From Tricholoma matsutake (lineage: Eukaryota; Basidiomycota; Agaricomycetes; Agaricales; Tricholomataceae): 64,000 nucleotides of DNA. A program made the translations under genes and the position numbers. The first letter of the stretch is position 1. Each line of letters opens with the position of its first letter. The notes beneath the pieces were generated by a model. That model saw only the letters and a list, made by a program, of their open reading frames with translations. It searched no databases and was not told the DNA's origin. Shown here in pieces: positions 44,490 to 56,473 of this stretch. The stretch lies in assembly GCA_026075535.2 (NCBI GenBank), contig AP026545.1:1922001-1986000 (forward strand). The letters are read 5' to 3'.

Positions 44490-45723
44490 TCAATGACGAT
44501 AACGGGGAACATCAATGTCTTGATCTGCTTTTCTTTTGCAGCTGTCTGAAGATGCTAATGAGTGTGGGCCATGCTTTAAAAATGAAGAGGTTTTGTCATG
44601 AATAATTGCAAACTCCTGTTCAATAGCGAGCTTGGAGAGTAGCAAAGCAAGAGGTGTTGTCTTGGGCTCAGTGATTTTTGCCACAAACACAGCAGATCCC
44701 ATGCGTACACCAATTTGGACAAGGATCTGTCATACATATGCCCAGGCTCCAATTTTGGCAAGGGGTCTCTGAATGTTTAGAGGAATTGCTAGTGCTTGGA
44801 GTGAATGGAGCAGGATGTTTTGAACCCCGAGCCAGAGGATGAGGTTTCCCAGATTGAAGAAGCTGGGTGAGAAGTGGGAGATTGAGTTCATTATGATTGT
44901 CCATGTGGTAAGGCTTTTTTGCATAGTGGTCTCAAGCTTCAATATTGAATCAGATACTAACTTGTGGATCAAATAGGGCTGCTTGAGACAGATCCATGAG
45001 AATCTCATGGTACATATGCAGTTCAGATGTACGGTGAGGATAGAGATAGCTAACTGCTGATTCCCAAGCACTGAAAACTTGGATCCAATCTGCTTCAGTG
45101 TGAAGAGGGCACTTGCTATAAGTCTGCTCCTTTTTAACAAGTGTAAACCCTCCTCCAAAATCTTTTGGATCATCAAGATGGTCATAGTCTCGATCCATTG
45201 AAGCAAATAATTTTTCGAAGTCGACATACTGGTCGAGAACAATCTTGCACCAGATAGAACAAGGGAGTGGCTCTGTGACTGGAGCAAGTTGGGCTTGAAC
45301 AACAATCATGTCCTATACCTTCTCTGGAGCAAAGAGACTACATGATTTGTGGGTAGCTTCGAGATAGGGGTCAGACTTAGTGATGGCTGTAAGTTTTGAA
45401 AGGTGAGGTGCTGCTGCAAGGACTGAAGATGGGATGGCTGAGGTAGATTGAGAGAGACCCAAGAGTTCTGAAAGATCATTGGATAACTTTGATCTACCTT
45501 CCATGTCGATTGATATAGGGTCTTGGACCTGGGCAAGTTTTGATTTAAGAATGGCCCAGGCAACAGTGTCAATAGTGGCATGCCAGTCTTCATCCTCTTG
45601 ACTTTCTAGAGGCTCTCCTTCATCTGTGCCAATCCAATCCTGAGATGAGATTGGCAGAATTTGAGGTTGTTTTTGTTGATGAATTCCTTGTTTATACTGT
45701 TCGACAAAGTCCTCAGCTTCCAT
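44490..45723 (-). pseudogene. Second DIRS-like gag, 3' part
   Basis: Read from MEAEDFVEQYKQGIHQQKQ (45723), through ISSQDWIGTDEGEP, then in another frame (45309-44950) CKIVLDQYVDFEKLFASMDR and YSKCPLHTEADWIQVFSAWE, then a finger C-x5-C-x5-C followed by THGICCVCGKNH and TGA (frame of 44904-44668). The finger is of the same type as in the DIRS-like gag at 3.1 kb. The 5' part lies beyond the Copia insertion, at 51989-52164. No RT follows downstream, so the element is truncated. Confidence 0.55.
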
Positions 45724-45734
45724 GGGGGAGAAAC

Positions 45735-46085
45735 TGTAGAAATTCAACCTAGTGTAATCAGAGTATAGCTCAGTCTCTGTACAAGCAACTGGTGAATACA
45801 ATAACTGTACCTAGCACAATCAGAGTATAGCTATAAGTACAGTAAGTATTGGTCCATGATATCATAATGTCTAGAATACTCACCTCAGTCTCTGTACAAG
45901 CAACTGAGGTGTTCGGATAACTACCTACCCTATATATAAGTGAGCTCAGCTACATAAAGAGTAAAAGGGATAAGAGACACAAAGGTGTCTATGAGACAGC
46001 ACATCAAAGGGATGTGCTAAAAATAGTACATGCATCAAAAGATGTGATCATGTACGCTTACAGTGTGATAAATGGCACCTCAACA
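45735..46085 (-). repeat. 3' LTR of the Copia element (351 bp)
   Basis: Same length as the 5' LTR. Differences include GTGTAATC here versus GCATAATC there (ancestral CG). A purine tract (GAGGAGGAGTGCAGGAG on minus) adjoins it. Confidence 0.95.
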
Positions 46086-46115
46086 CTCCTGCACTCCTCC
46101 TCGCATGGATTGGCA

Positions 46116-49100
46116 TCAATGAAGGCCAAGATGTTCCCAGAGATACAAGAACTGTTTTACATCAAGGGCCTTAGTAAACAGGTCAGCAACATTTTTGCGA
46201 GTGTGAACATAAGTGAGCTGTAGGTCATTGGACTGTATGTGGTCTCTGAGGAAATGGTATTTGATATCAATATGTTTAACACGTGAGTGAAGGAGTGGGT
46301 CTTCAGAGAGGCTCTTTGTCGCAGAGTTATTGCAAGATATTATGGTAGGCAAAGTCTGAGAGTAGCCTATAGCATTGAGTAATGTTTGGATCCAAATACA
46401 TTCCTTTGCCATTTCAAATGCAGCCATATATTCAGCTTTGCATGAGGATGTTGCAATGACCTTCTGTTTGCATGCCATCCAGGAGATAGTGCCAGAACCT
46501 AGAGAGCATATAAAACCCCCAACACTATGGTGGGTGTCAAGGCAGTTTGCCCAGTCAGAGTCACTAAAGGCATGAAGGTTAACAGAAGGGTTGCCTCTGA
46601 GATATAGCTGAAGGTCTCTGGTACCCTTGAGATATTGTACCAGTCTTATGGCTACCTTCCAGTGTTCAAATAAGTAGCAATCAAGAAATCGGGAGAGTTG
46701 TTCAACAGCATAGGAGATGTCGGGGTGGGTTCCAATTGCCAAATATAGTAGACAACCAACTAGGGAACAATATGGGAGTTTGTTAAGTTGGCTCTGCTCG
46801 TCAAAGGATAGGGTGTTGTGGTCAAATTGGCACAGTTTGGAGCCAGGTTCCAGTGGGGCAGATACTGGGTGTGCATCTCTCTGGCCAAATTGATCAACAA
46901 CTTTGTCAATAAGAGCAGTCTGTGATAGCACCACTGTACACGCTGTTCTATCCCAAGTGACTGCAATCCCAATAAGGAAGCCTGTGGTGTCCAATTCAGA
47001 AATAGTCCAGACTTCTCACATCTGACTCTTGAACCTCTCATTCTCGTCTTTGGAGTTGGCTATGGACAGATAATTGTCGATGTGAACAGCAGTAATTATG
47101 GTCCCAGAATCAGTCTTGCAGTAATATATACAAGACTCACAGGACAGGCGAGTGAATCCCCAGGATAGCATTTGGGCATTGAGCATTTGATTCCAGATAC
47201 ACCCACTTTGCTTCATGCCATATAGTTAGTGTTTAAAGGTCCAGTCCAGTCCAGTTTTTGACTTCCAAATGAGGCAACCAGTCTAGGACTGACCCAGATA
47301 TTGGAGGACTGCAACTGGACCCTTTAGGACTGGTCCTAATTGGTCCATGGACCGAAAAAAGACTGGTTTGGACCGGTCTTTTGTCATAAACTTTATTGTG
47401 CCAAATAACCCATATATATCTCAACAAATATAACCATTACGTCATATATATACTATATTTATGGATAGAGATTGTAATGCTCCATAGAATGATTCAACAT
47501 TTAAGCAATTCCGTCAAGATTTGACTGAGATATGGCCAAAACCAAAAGGACATGCATTCAAGTTGTGGTTTGTAGTTTGTAATTTGTAGTTTGTAGTTGC
47601 ACTCATTTGGGCTGTTATATGAATAAAATCCCATGGTACAGATAATTAGGCGTGTTGTTGTTACTTTTATGATGTCATATAGCTGTACAAAAAAAATTAT
47701 AGCTCAGGTAATAAGCAATGCAATCAAAGTTGTTCTGATACAACAAAATACTCATACAAAAATGTTTTTGGTCATATCTCAACCAATTCTTGACCGTTTT
47801 TGATGATCCAGGGTCCAAAAATGAAGTAAACATGTGTGGGAGTAAGGTCCAACATATGTTGGGATAAAAAACCGGTCGCAACCAGTTTTTCATCAGTCCT
47901 ACTATATTTTTCAAAATGAAAGACCAGCAACTGGACTGAAAAAGACCGGTCCATAAATAGACCACTGGACCGGTCCTAATCGGTCCAGTTCAGTTCAGTT
48001 TTGGTCTTTTTTTCAGTCCTACAGACTGGACCTTTACTACATATAGTCCACACTGAAGTTGCCACACCCAGTCCTCTTTCCCGGGTTCCTCAAAATTGAC
48101 TGGTTGTTGCATATATTGTACTTCATCATCTGGTAGCAGGCCATAGAGGAAAGCAGTTTTGATGTCAATTTGTTGGGCATCCCATCCCAGTGATGCCACA
48201 ATGTGTAATAGAATTCTCCAAGATTGCATGTGTGTGGTCGGTGAGGTGGTCTTAGTGTAGTCCTTGCCATAAATATGCTCATAACCCTTGAAAATGACAT
48301 GTACTTTCCACCTGACAGCCTTCCCAGTTTCATCCTGCTTGATATGGAAAATGGGTTTCCCTTTTTGGATACGCTTCCCCTGAGGAACTTCGGAATGTGG
48401 TATCAATTTATAGACACCCATGTCCTTTAGTGATTTCAACTCATCCTGATATCCCTCTGCCCATTGTACAGCATCTGCAGAGTTCTTGGCTTCATCCCAT
48501 GTTTTTGGCTCATCTTTGAATTGAAGTGACTCCAGATCAAAATTGTCCATCTCTGAGATCATAGCCGGAAGTTCATGTGCCTGATCACCAAGATCGAGAT
48601 TTTTGAAGGCCCGTTGTAGATTAGTAATGACATCATGATTGGGGAGGGGCTCATCTAAGGCATTAATGGTCCGTCTACCCGCCCTCCACTCTTGACGCGC
48701 CTCTTTTATGTGGGTCGTGCTATCCCGAGATTCTTGTACTGCCTTCATTGTACATGTGAAGGATGGTCCCCCATTAGGATTCCTTTTAGTTGGGACCAGT
48801 ACATGGTATGATCAGCGAGGGGGATCTGGTTGGGGGGCAGGCAGTGCAGTATGATTGGTAATGGGAGGGTTGGGTGGTGGGATAAAATCATCATCATCAT
48901 CATCAAGTATGGGGTTGAATGTGGGGTTGGCAGTTTCATCAGCGGTGGGGTTGGCTTCTGTGGTGGGCATATGTGTCCATCATGGCTCTCAAGGAAGCAG
49001 ACATGGAAAGAGCTATGTATTTTCCATGTAGTGCTCTCATAGCATCTGTACGTTTTTGAGTTTGGGTCATAGCCAATCAGTGTACACTCAATCGACTGTT

Positions 49101-51436
49101 CAAAAATCTTCGGGTTATCTTTCTTTGGTATCAAGACAAAAGCCTGACATCCAATTTCCCACATGTAGGAATAGTCTGGCTTTCAACCGAACCATAATTC
49201 CCAAGGCGTGATTCCTTGCAGCAAGTGGGTTGTAGTTTTTGAATGCAGGTGTGTAGCCGTTAAATAAAATTTGTCCCAAAGGAAAGGGGGCAGTCCTGCA
49301 TACAGCCACATTGTTCGTGCCTTTGCCATGAGCATTCGATGCATCCATTTGACACGTCCAATGTGGGCGGATGTGTGTGGAGCAGTGAAGCATTGGTCAG
49401 ATCAAGCCATGCCTGCATTTTGCTGGACTTCAGCTCTCCATTGTCAGTAATGTATGTCCTGACTTTCAAGCCAGTTTTATTTTCTCGTGCCAACTCCCAT
49501 GCCTTGAGCTCAGGAAAAGAGTCATCTTTATGTTTGAGGGGTATAGACCATGGGAATGAGGTAAAATCATCGATGATGTCCATTACATATTCGTGACCAG
49601 TATGGGACTTGACCGCATGTGGGCCTGATAAATCCACCCACACCTTCTCTAGATGCCTAGTTGCCCTATGTCCCTCACTCTCTTCTTGTTTCTTTGGGAC
49701 TGGTGTTCTCGTCTGTTTTCTGACAAGACAGGTGTCACATTTGGGTAGCCATGTAGTGGCTGACAATGATGTACCTGTCAGTGCACCTTTCTTGGCCATA
49801 TCACACAGGGATTGGTAATTGGCATGGCCGAGGCAACAGTGCCAGGTCTCCAGATTTGACATTCCGTGAATTGTTAATGTGTGCTCAACAGACGCAGAGT
49901 GTAGGGTGAGTGAGTAGAGTTTCTTGGAGGTCATGGAACCGCGAGCTATCAACACACCTGTGGATTTGTTAGTTATCCAGCAAGATGAGTCGTCAAAATG
50001 TGTGATGGCATTTGAGTCTCCTGCAAGGGAACTGACAGATACCAGCTGAACTGTTGACTTAGGGATGTAAAGTGTGTTATGTAAGATGATTGATGCACCC
50101 CAAGCTACCCATAGCTTGACATCACCCACACTGATTGCAGTGATCAAAGATCCTCCCATGCCCTTAATTGATTGGGAAGTGATTGGGCAGAGAGAACAGA
50201 AATCAGAATGGTCTGGGGATATGTGAACAGTGGCGCCACTGTCAACGAGGAAGGGTAATTCAGTTGATGAGATATGGGTGCGCTTGGTCTGATTTAAGGG
50301 TGTAACAGTGAAGGCACTGTTGTCCACTGGAGCAGTGTGCTTTGTCCAGTCAATGGTGGTTCTTGGCTCCTCCTCGACCACAAGCCAGCCCTCATATTCA
50401 ATTTCATCAATTGTAGAGGTGGGGGCAGGGTCACATGCTATACCCACAAAGTCAGGGGGTGAGGTCGCTGGTGAGGAAGGGTTATGATTGACCATGACCA
50501 TGAAGGCGCAGCCATTTATGTCTTTCATGGTTATGGGGATCTTCGAAGTAGTGGGACTAGGTTTTTTCTTTTGATCAGAAGCTGCCCTCTGTGCTGCAAT
50601 CAACTCAGTAAGTGTCTTCCCTGCCATCCCTCCACCAGGTTTGATGTAGTACTCGATGGTGTGTCCTGACTTCCCACAAGTAGAGTTGCTACAAATGAGT
50701 CCGTTTGATGGTCTGGTTGGTTTGGTACAAGCAGTTAGTGTGACAGAGGGACAGAAATCATTGTGGACATCGTTCTCAAGAAGGGATTGCTCATTCTCCA
50801 GGAACTGACAAATTTTCATGGAAGTGTATGGTGATGCAGCAGTGGAGGCCATGATATCTCGAGAAATAATTGAATGCATGTGAGGAAATTGTCCGCTGAG
50901 AGAGTTGAGGAGTGCGATACAACAAAGAAGATCAGGTTTGATGTCCCCCATGGCAAAGGCGCATTCAATGAGGGCACAAATCTTATCTGCAGTTTCAGGG
51001 AGGGGGGTGTCCTTTGTGCATTGGATGGAAAGAGCCTGTTGTAGAAGTTGGACCTGGTGGACCAGTCCCTCTTTTTGGTGGCATGCTTGGAGTGTCTCCC
51101 AGTTGATGCTAGGTCCTTTGTCGATAACAGCAGTGGGTGTAGGAACAGCTGTTCAGAGGGAGCAACACTAGATGCTATAAACGCATAAGCAAGCCTCGAG
51201 TTGGCTTTGTAATTTGCAAGGGCATGGGGTCCATTCTAGGATGGTTCAATGATGTTGTTGATGACATACTCGTAGAGCCCATTTAAAGAAAGAGCAATTG
51301 TAATTTCTTTGCACCATTCTTTGTAATTGGACTTCAGTTTATCGAGCTTCTCTCCTGAGTACTGAACAGACAGTTTAATGAGGGAGATAGATGGGATTGT
51401 GGATTTGGACGTGGCTGTGGTCAATTTGGTCATCAT
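46116..51436 (-). pseudogene. Copia gag-pol, frameshifts and MITE insertion
   Basis: Gag starts near 51436 (SVQYSGEKLDKLKSNYKEWC) and continues with a frameshift before 50951. The zinc knuckle CSNSTCGKSGHTIEYY has lost its final Cys. Protease: LPFLVDSGATVHIS. Pre-integrase LETWHCCLGHANYQSLCDM; integrase VWVDLSGPHAVKSHTGHEYV and YITDNGELKSSKMQAW, then a frameshift near 49390 to RVKWMHRMLMAKARTMW. RT: WAEGYQDELKSLKDMGVYKL and DAQQIDIKTAFLYG; after LQCGLY the MITE interrupts, and GMKQSGCIWNQ resumes at 47221. The RT box reads VHIDNYLS (normally DD). RNase H: HAFSDSDWANCLDTHHSVGG, then CKAEYMAAFE, stop at 46116. Confidence 0.9.
47227..48039. mobile_element. hAT-type MITE copy 2, intact (813 bp)
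   Basis: Starts TAGTGTTTAAAGGTCCAGTC and ends GGACCTTTACTA, with perfect 8-bp TSD CATATAGT at 47219-47226 and 48040-48047. The insertion falls within the codons for the RT sequence LYGMKQ of the Copia element. It contains no ORF. Its right end has lost four bases compared with copy 1. Confidence 0.95.
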
Positions 51437-51637
51437 ATTTGATGGTAAAGTTTTGCCAAATAGAATGGTGACAAAGTATGTAGTAACAAAGGGGTATGCT
51501 TGCCGGAAGACCAGATGTGCTCAAAGTGAAGTCCGTGATCCGAGATGGAACGGATGATTGAAATGATTGGACCGTATAGTGTCAAGTGGCTAGGAAGTTT
51601 CTACCATTGTTTCTAACAACGGGAGTGGCCCATAACC

Positions 51638-51988
51638 TGTAGAAATTCAACCTAGCATAATCAGAGTATAGCTCAGTCTCTGTACAAGCGACTGGTAAAT
51701 ACAATAACTGTACCTAGCATAATCAGAGTATAGCTATAAGTACAGTAAGTATTGGTCCATGATATCATAATGTCTAGAATACTCACCTCAGTCTCTGTAC
51801 AAGTGACTGAGGTGTTCAAATAACTACCTACCCTATATATAAGTGAGTTCAGCTACATAAAGAGTAAAAGGGATAAGAGACACAAAGGTGTCTATGAGAC
51901 GGTGCATCAAAGGGATGTGCTAAAAATAGTACATGCATCAAAAGATGTGATCATGTACGTTTACAGTGTGATAAATGGCACCTCAACA
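51638..51988 (-). repeat. 5' LTR of the Copia element (351 bp)
   Basis: Ends adjoin the TSD GAAAC on the right and the primer site on the left. It contains TATATATAAG at about 51834-51843 on plus. Confidence 0.95.
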
Positions 51989-52164
51989 GAAACCAGCTTC
52001 TTGGAGGCGTCGAAGGAAGGCATCGTGGTCAATGGTCCCTGAGATGCCTCATGAACAAGATGCTGCCCATCTTCTGCATGCTTATGAATGCCCTCAGCAT
52101 CAGAGCTGGTCTCAGCTTGTTTATGGAGAGCATCAGAACTTATATTTGAAACAGTATCGGACAT
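51989..52164 (-). pseudogene. Second DIRS-like gag, 5' part
   Basis: The frame from 52164 reads MSDTVSNISSDALHKQAETS, then DAEGIHKHAEDGQHLVHEAS, and ends SFDASKKLVS at the Copia insertion. Joining to the part at 45723 is inferred from the shared TSD and orientation; the two frames differ by one base, so an intron, or a separate start at 45723, is possible. Confidence 0.5.
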
Positions 52165-52920
52165 AGAGATTGAGATAAGATGGTGAGTGGAAGGAGCGAA
52201 TATATTGTGAGAAGAAAACTTGATGATAGCTCAAATGATCAAGCAAACCTGGATTCTCTGTGTGAAGACCACAAAGATCATCCAAGAACAAAGCTCCCTT
52301 ACCACCCAATCAATGAATAGGCAGTTGAATCCTGTAAAAAGTGAACAGTAAGTTTTCATGTGAGACACCCAAGGTAAAACAAAGTCTCACAATGAAAAGT
52401 AGTCTCTGTTTGTAGAACAGGAATGCATGAGTGGCGAAGCCATGAGAGCCAACTACTTTGAAAAGTGAGAATGCCATTTGCTTGGATTGGTGTGCGCCAG
52501 ACTCACCTGTGCTGCTTGACAACAAGCAAGGGGGCTCTGGCCTGGGAATCCCATACTGGTACCTGGTTAGTTAGTCCAGCCTCAGGGCATGAAAAAAAAA
52601 ATGACACCTCTAGAACAGGGCCTCAGAATGCAAAAAATTAAGTACATCAAAGCATGTTACAGGACCTACAGATGGTATGGAGAGTGGTTCAGCCCCACAA
52701 GAGGCTATAAAACAGTTTAAACACCCGAAAATGAGTCAAATAACATATCACTTCCATATTTGGATATTGTAAAAAAATTATGTCATGGGATCTGCCAATG
52801 GCAATTGAATGCACATTCTCTATACCTATCCCAGCAAACTAATTGAAAAGATGGATTCTAGTCAAGGGTCTATAGTACATCACAAAGCCCAAGTGTAAAT
52901 GTGACTGAACATAATGGGTT
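52165..52920. other. Gene-free stretch
   Basis: AT-rich sequence with short overlapping frames only. It presumably includes the 5' flank of the interrupted DIRS-like gag. Nothing else was recognised. Confidence 0.35.
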
Positions 52921-52939
52921 CCACGACAACTTGCTGATG

Positions 52940-53221
52940 CACTGAATGGGTGTTTATGCGGATTGGTTCTCGACGGTTCATTGGGTGGGGTCCTCAAATG
53001 CAAACAAGCCGGCTGCGAGACTCAGTGGTTAAGTACATTGTATTGTGGGTGTTCTTCTGACTCATCTTATGTGTCTAGTATCACCTTCAGTGTGTGGAAC
53101 TTGAGCAAGAGCCACGAAGTTGGGTGTGCATGGCTTGTGAGGCATCGGGGCGAGGACGCGGAGGGAAGCCAACGCAGATGATGTCATATTACCATATTTA
53201 GACATGTGCCTGATTACGTAG
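52940..53221 (+). pseudogene. PHD-finger-like gene end
   Basis: The plus strand reads ALNGCLCGLVLDGSLGGVLK, then CKQAGCETQW. After an intron-like gap (from a GTTAAG donor to GTGTCTAG near 53077), it reads YHLQCVELEQEPRSWVCMAC and EASGRGRGGK, then a stop. The order C-x-C, C-x4-C, H-x2-C, C-x2-C is that of a PHD finger, which binds histone tails. The best splice sites do not keep the frame exactly, so this copy may be broken. No upstream exons were recognised. Confidence 0.5.
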
Positions 53222-53364
53222 TTAGTTAGTCCGCCCTTAGCAAAAAAATCGACCCCGCGGCCTTTTTTTTTCGATCCCGGAGCCCCCTTGACGACGAGAT
53301 GGGGAGATGAAGGAAAGCAGCACTAGGTGAAACATTCCCTGTGTCGAGTTCATCCTCCGACGAG

Positions 53365-54798
53365 TACGGTGTGCCATGTGTATCAGCCAGGATTCAAAGA
53401 TCAAAAATAAAGTTGACGGCGATAATTGTAATTATAATCTGCAACTAATTTTTGCATGGATGATTACGTACACATAAGGGTCCGACTCGGAGCAACGAGT
53501 GCATGATTGAGGAGAACATACATGACACAGATAAAAGGTCTTCCTTACACATATTAGGTTCGAGCAGAAATGAGTACTGCGATCGAGAAGAACATAGTAC
53601 ACACAGACAAGAGGTCCTTCCCACTATTTGAGGCTTACGTATACCTATTGAAACAATAATATTGAACGTACATTATCGATCATGATATGCTTACAACCGA
53701 AGTATACCGAAGACTTGAACGTTTGAACGCGTCCAAAAGTTTGAAACGTTGACCGACTGCCAGTAATCACGTGTCAATCCCACAAACTCCAAACGAAATC
53801 AAACAAGGTACAATATGCCACGTCGTTCGACAGCGGCGACATATTCAATGATTCCCTGTCATTTCCATCCGCTCTCGATGAATCATTTCTCGGTATGTCT
53901 ACTTCTGTTCATTTAGGCCGACCGTTTGAATCTCTGGTCAAATATCTTTTACAGTTGGGCTCGTGTTGCGACTTTCCAGGACCACTCTTGAGGCATCTGA
54001 CCCTCCTACCATGTGGTTGATCCATTCCTCGACTTGGGTGGCTGCCAGTGACACCAGCATTCCTTCTGACTGAGCTGCAAACTATATGACTGTGACTAGG
54101 ACTTTACCTGAGGATATGCGTGCAGGAGTAGGCAGTATTATGAATGTTCTCTTGTTCAAATATAAAGCACCTTGTCACTTCACTTCATCCTTTACGCATC
54201 CTTTTGAGTTCACTATCAGAGTATAGATTGGTATAGTCGTTTGTCCTCATTGGCTGGTGTCTGCCTGATACAGAGTTTTATCTGTTTGCGAATGGTTGGA
54301 GATGTGGCGAGTTTTTTCTCTCTCGCAACTGCAAAAGTCTGACTGCCCACTATTTTAGGTTTTGTGCTTTCTTTTCTACCTCATATGGGTGTCTGTGAGG
54401 GATGTGCTGTTGACTTTCGTCGCTTGGAGGTCAAATCATGTTGCAAATGCATCAAACTTGCTGCTGTATCATCTACAGTGGAACGCGAAGTGATTGAGGT
54501 GAGTAATAGATGGATATTGAGGCTGTTTTTTTTATGTATGTATCTTCTAGAGAAGGTCCTCAGCTGCAGCGTGTCTAGAACCCAGATGCCAGACATGTAG
54601 GTATAGGCCTCAATGGCATAGGAAAACCTCTTGGTGTGTTGTATGATGTTCTCCTCAATCATGCACTCGTTGCTGAGTCGGACGCTTCTGTGTACGTAAT
54701 CATGCATGCAAAAATTAGTTGCAGATTATAATTACAATTATCGCCGTCAACTTTATTTTTGATCTTTGAATCCTGGCTGATACACATGGCGCACCGTA
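53365..54798. mobile_element. 1434-bp TIR element with 6-bp TSD
   Basis: Inverted repeats 53365-53519 and 54646-54798, about 154 bp and over 90 percent alike, with outer ends TACGGTG/CACCGTA. Flanked by GACGAG at 53359-53364 and 54799-54804. Inside the left end, the segment 53505-53565 is partly duplicated at 53577-53640. No transposase was seen; the core holds coding-like pieces described separately. Confidence 0.88.
53816..54600 (+). pseudogene. Cysteine-motif protein remnant inside the TIR element
   Basis: Two pieces. The first reads SFDSGDIFNDSLSFPSALDE, then SFL, followed by an intron-like GTATGTC...TTTACAG and LVLRLSRTTLEASDPPTMWL, ending at a stop near 54073. The second, 54364-54600, holds CEGCAVDFRRLEVKSCCKC, then a helix. 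The C-x2-C...CC-x-C pattern suggests a small metal-binding region. Neither part resembles a known transposase. The gene may be a passenger of the element. Confidence 0.4.
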
Positions 54799-54804
54799 GA
54801 CGAG

Positions 54805-56473
54805 GCCTCTGCTAAACTTTAGCACCCAGCCGAGGCGGCACAGAGAATGGATGAGTAATGAGTATAATCATCGGCGAGGCCAACGACACGTGTTTTCTTT
54901 GAAGCGGCGCAGAGGCCTACGAAAACGGCTTTACCTTCGGAACCCGCCTTTACGACGCACCATTTCCATAACTGGTCACTTCGACCACCACTATGCCCTT
55001 TCTCCCTGACCCAACAACAAAACCCGGGCCTACAAATGTTCCACGTCATACATGTTCGACAACGATCGCCTGCCTTGCCCAGGGTCCAGGGAACCTCAGT
55101 TCAACCTCTAAACAAAGTAACTTTTGTTATTCATTTCACCAATTACAATGTTATTCTATTCTTTTCTAGGTTCCCACCCACTATGGCGTTTCAAAACATG
55201 TACCGCCCTTCAAACGAGATGCGAGGGCGCCGGAAAGTACTAGAGCAACAACAACGAGCTGAGACGACGGAGGGGAGGTGCCAGGAGGCTGCCGAGCACA
55301 GTTCCCGTAAGGTACACGCCTCCCACGTCCAACTGACGACTGCTCACAGGGCGGATGGGGCGTGTTATTGGTGTGTGAGGAACACTAGCGAAGGGGGGGA
55401 TAGTGACCCCAACGAAGGCAGGCATGACCACGACAAGACCGGACGACTGAGGGATGACGACAGAATGGTGGGATGACAGGGATGACGACGGAGACGACAG
55501 GCCCTGACACCCCTGTCCCAACACCCTCAAGATGCGAGGGAGGTATTTTTTTAAATTGTTACGCCCTGCTCAAAACGCGAAGTACAATCCGGACTTGGAG
55601 ATCAGAAAGTTGATGTCTATGTACATGTCCTAAGTAGTTCATGTGATCTTATCCCAGCGAGGGGTCCTACTGTAGGTGTTATTGGAGCGATTGTGCATCA
55701 CGGGAAAAAAATACCAACATGGAAATTTCCCGTCTCGATACCCCATTGTGCTGTGCCCATCGGGAGTACAACTGTGTAAGCTGACAGCCCGTGCAGTGCA
55801 AGAGAGCGGCTGTTCTGAAGCGAACTAAGTGACCACATGGTGGCTTTACATAATGAGAGTGTACCAAACTAGTACCTGTGTTATTAAATTTGTCCGTTGT
55901 TCGTCCGAGTCATCTGCCAAGTCGTGCGTTTCAAAATTGTTCGCGCAATGATACTAGATTGACCCGAGGTAGCCACTTTCAAAATGAATCAGCACTGGAA
56001 ATGACTCGGATCAACTGAGTCGATGCTGACTCCTCAGGACATAGGATATATGGGGCCGGTCGGGGCTTCTTTACGATGTAGCTACATTAATAGAGCGTGA
56101 GCTAATAAGAACTGGAAAAGATATGTAGCATAAAAATGGAAGAGACATCGATCGCGATCATCCTGAGCCTATAGCGTCCGGCCAGCTTAAATGATGGACC
56201 TGCCTACAGGTAGGCCTGCGTCCCTATAGTAGGCAAGTCCCATCTTCCTGATGGCCCATGACACGCTAGAGCTTACTGCCACTGTCTGCCAGTGGTAAGT
56301 ACTCGGATGATTTCTAATTAAGCGCGCGGCGACAGGCTCGGAGGATAATCCAACACAGCTACTTGACAGCGACGCGAATAAAACTTATAAACTTATTATA
56401 AAGGCGATGACTTCAGTTTTACTGCTCGATTCTAGGATCCTTTTCCAGAGCCTGCTCATTGCGCTCGTTCACG
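54805..56473. other. Intergenic region, one doubtful ORF
   Basis: A frame from ATG 55188 to 55476 (MAFQNMYRPSNEMRGRRKVL...) is charged and repeat-like and is not called. 55500-56473 is CpG-rich host-like DNA upstream of the carnitine acetyltransferase gene and should include its promoter; no clear TATA box was chosen. Confidence 0.4.

Larger units (their letters stand above)
45735..51988 (-). mobile_element. Ty1/Copia element with TSD, itself split by a MITE
   Basis: Two 351-bp LTRs, 45735-46085 and 51638-51988, TGTAGAAATTC...CCTCAACA as read on plus. Perfect TSD GAAAC at 45730-45734 and 51989-51993. The primer site beside the right LTR reads GGTTATGGGCC on the minus strand (51637-51627), one base from the complement of the initiator-Met tRNA anticodon stem-loop, as used by half-tRNA priming in Drosophila copia. 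It is inserted in the DIRS-like gag gene; MITE copy 2 sits in its RT gene. Confidence 0.95.
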
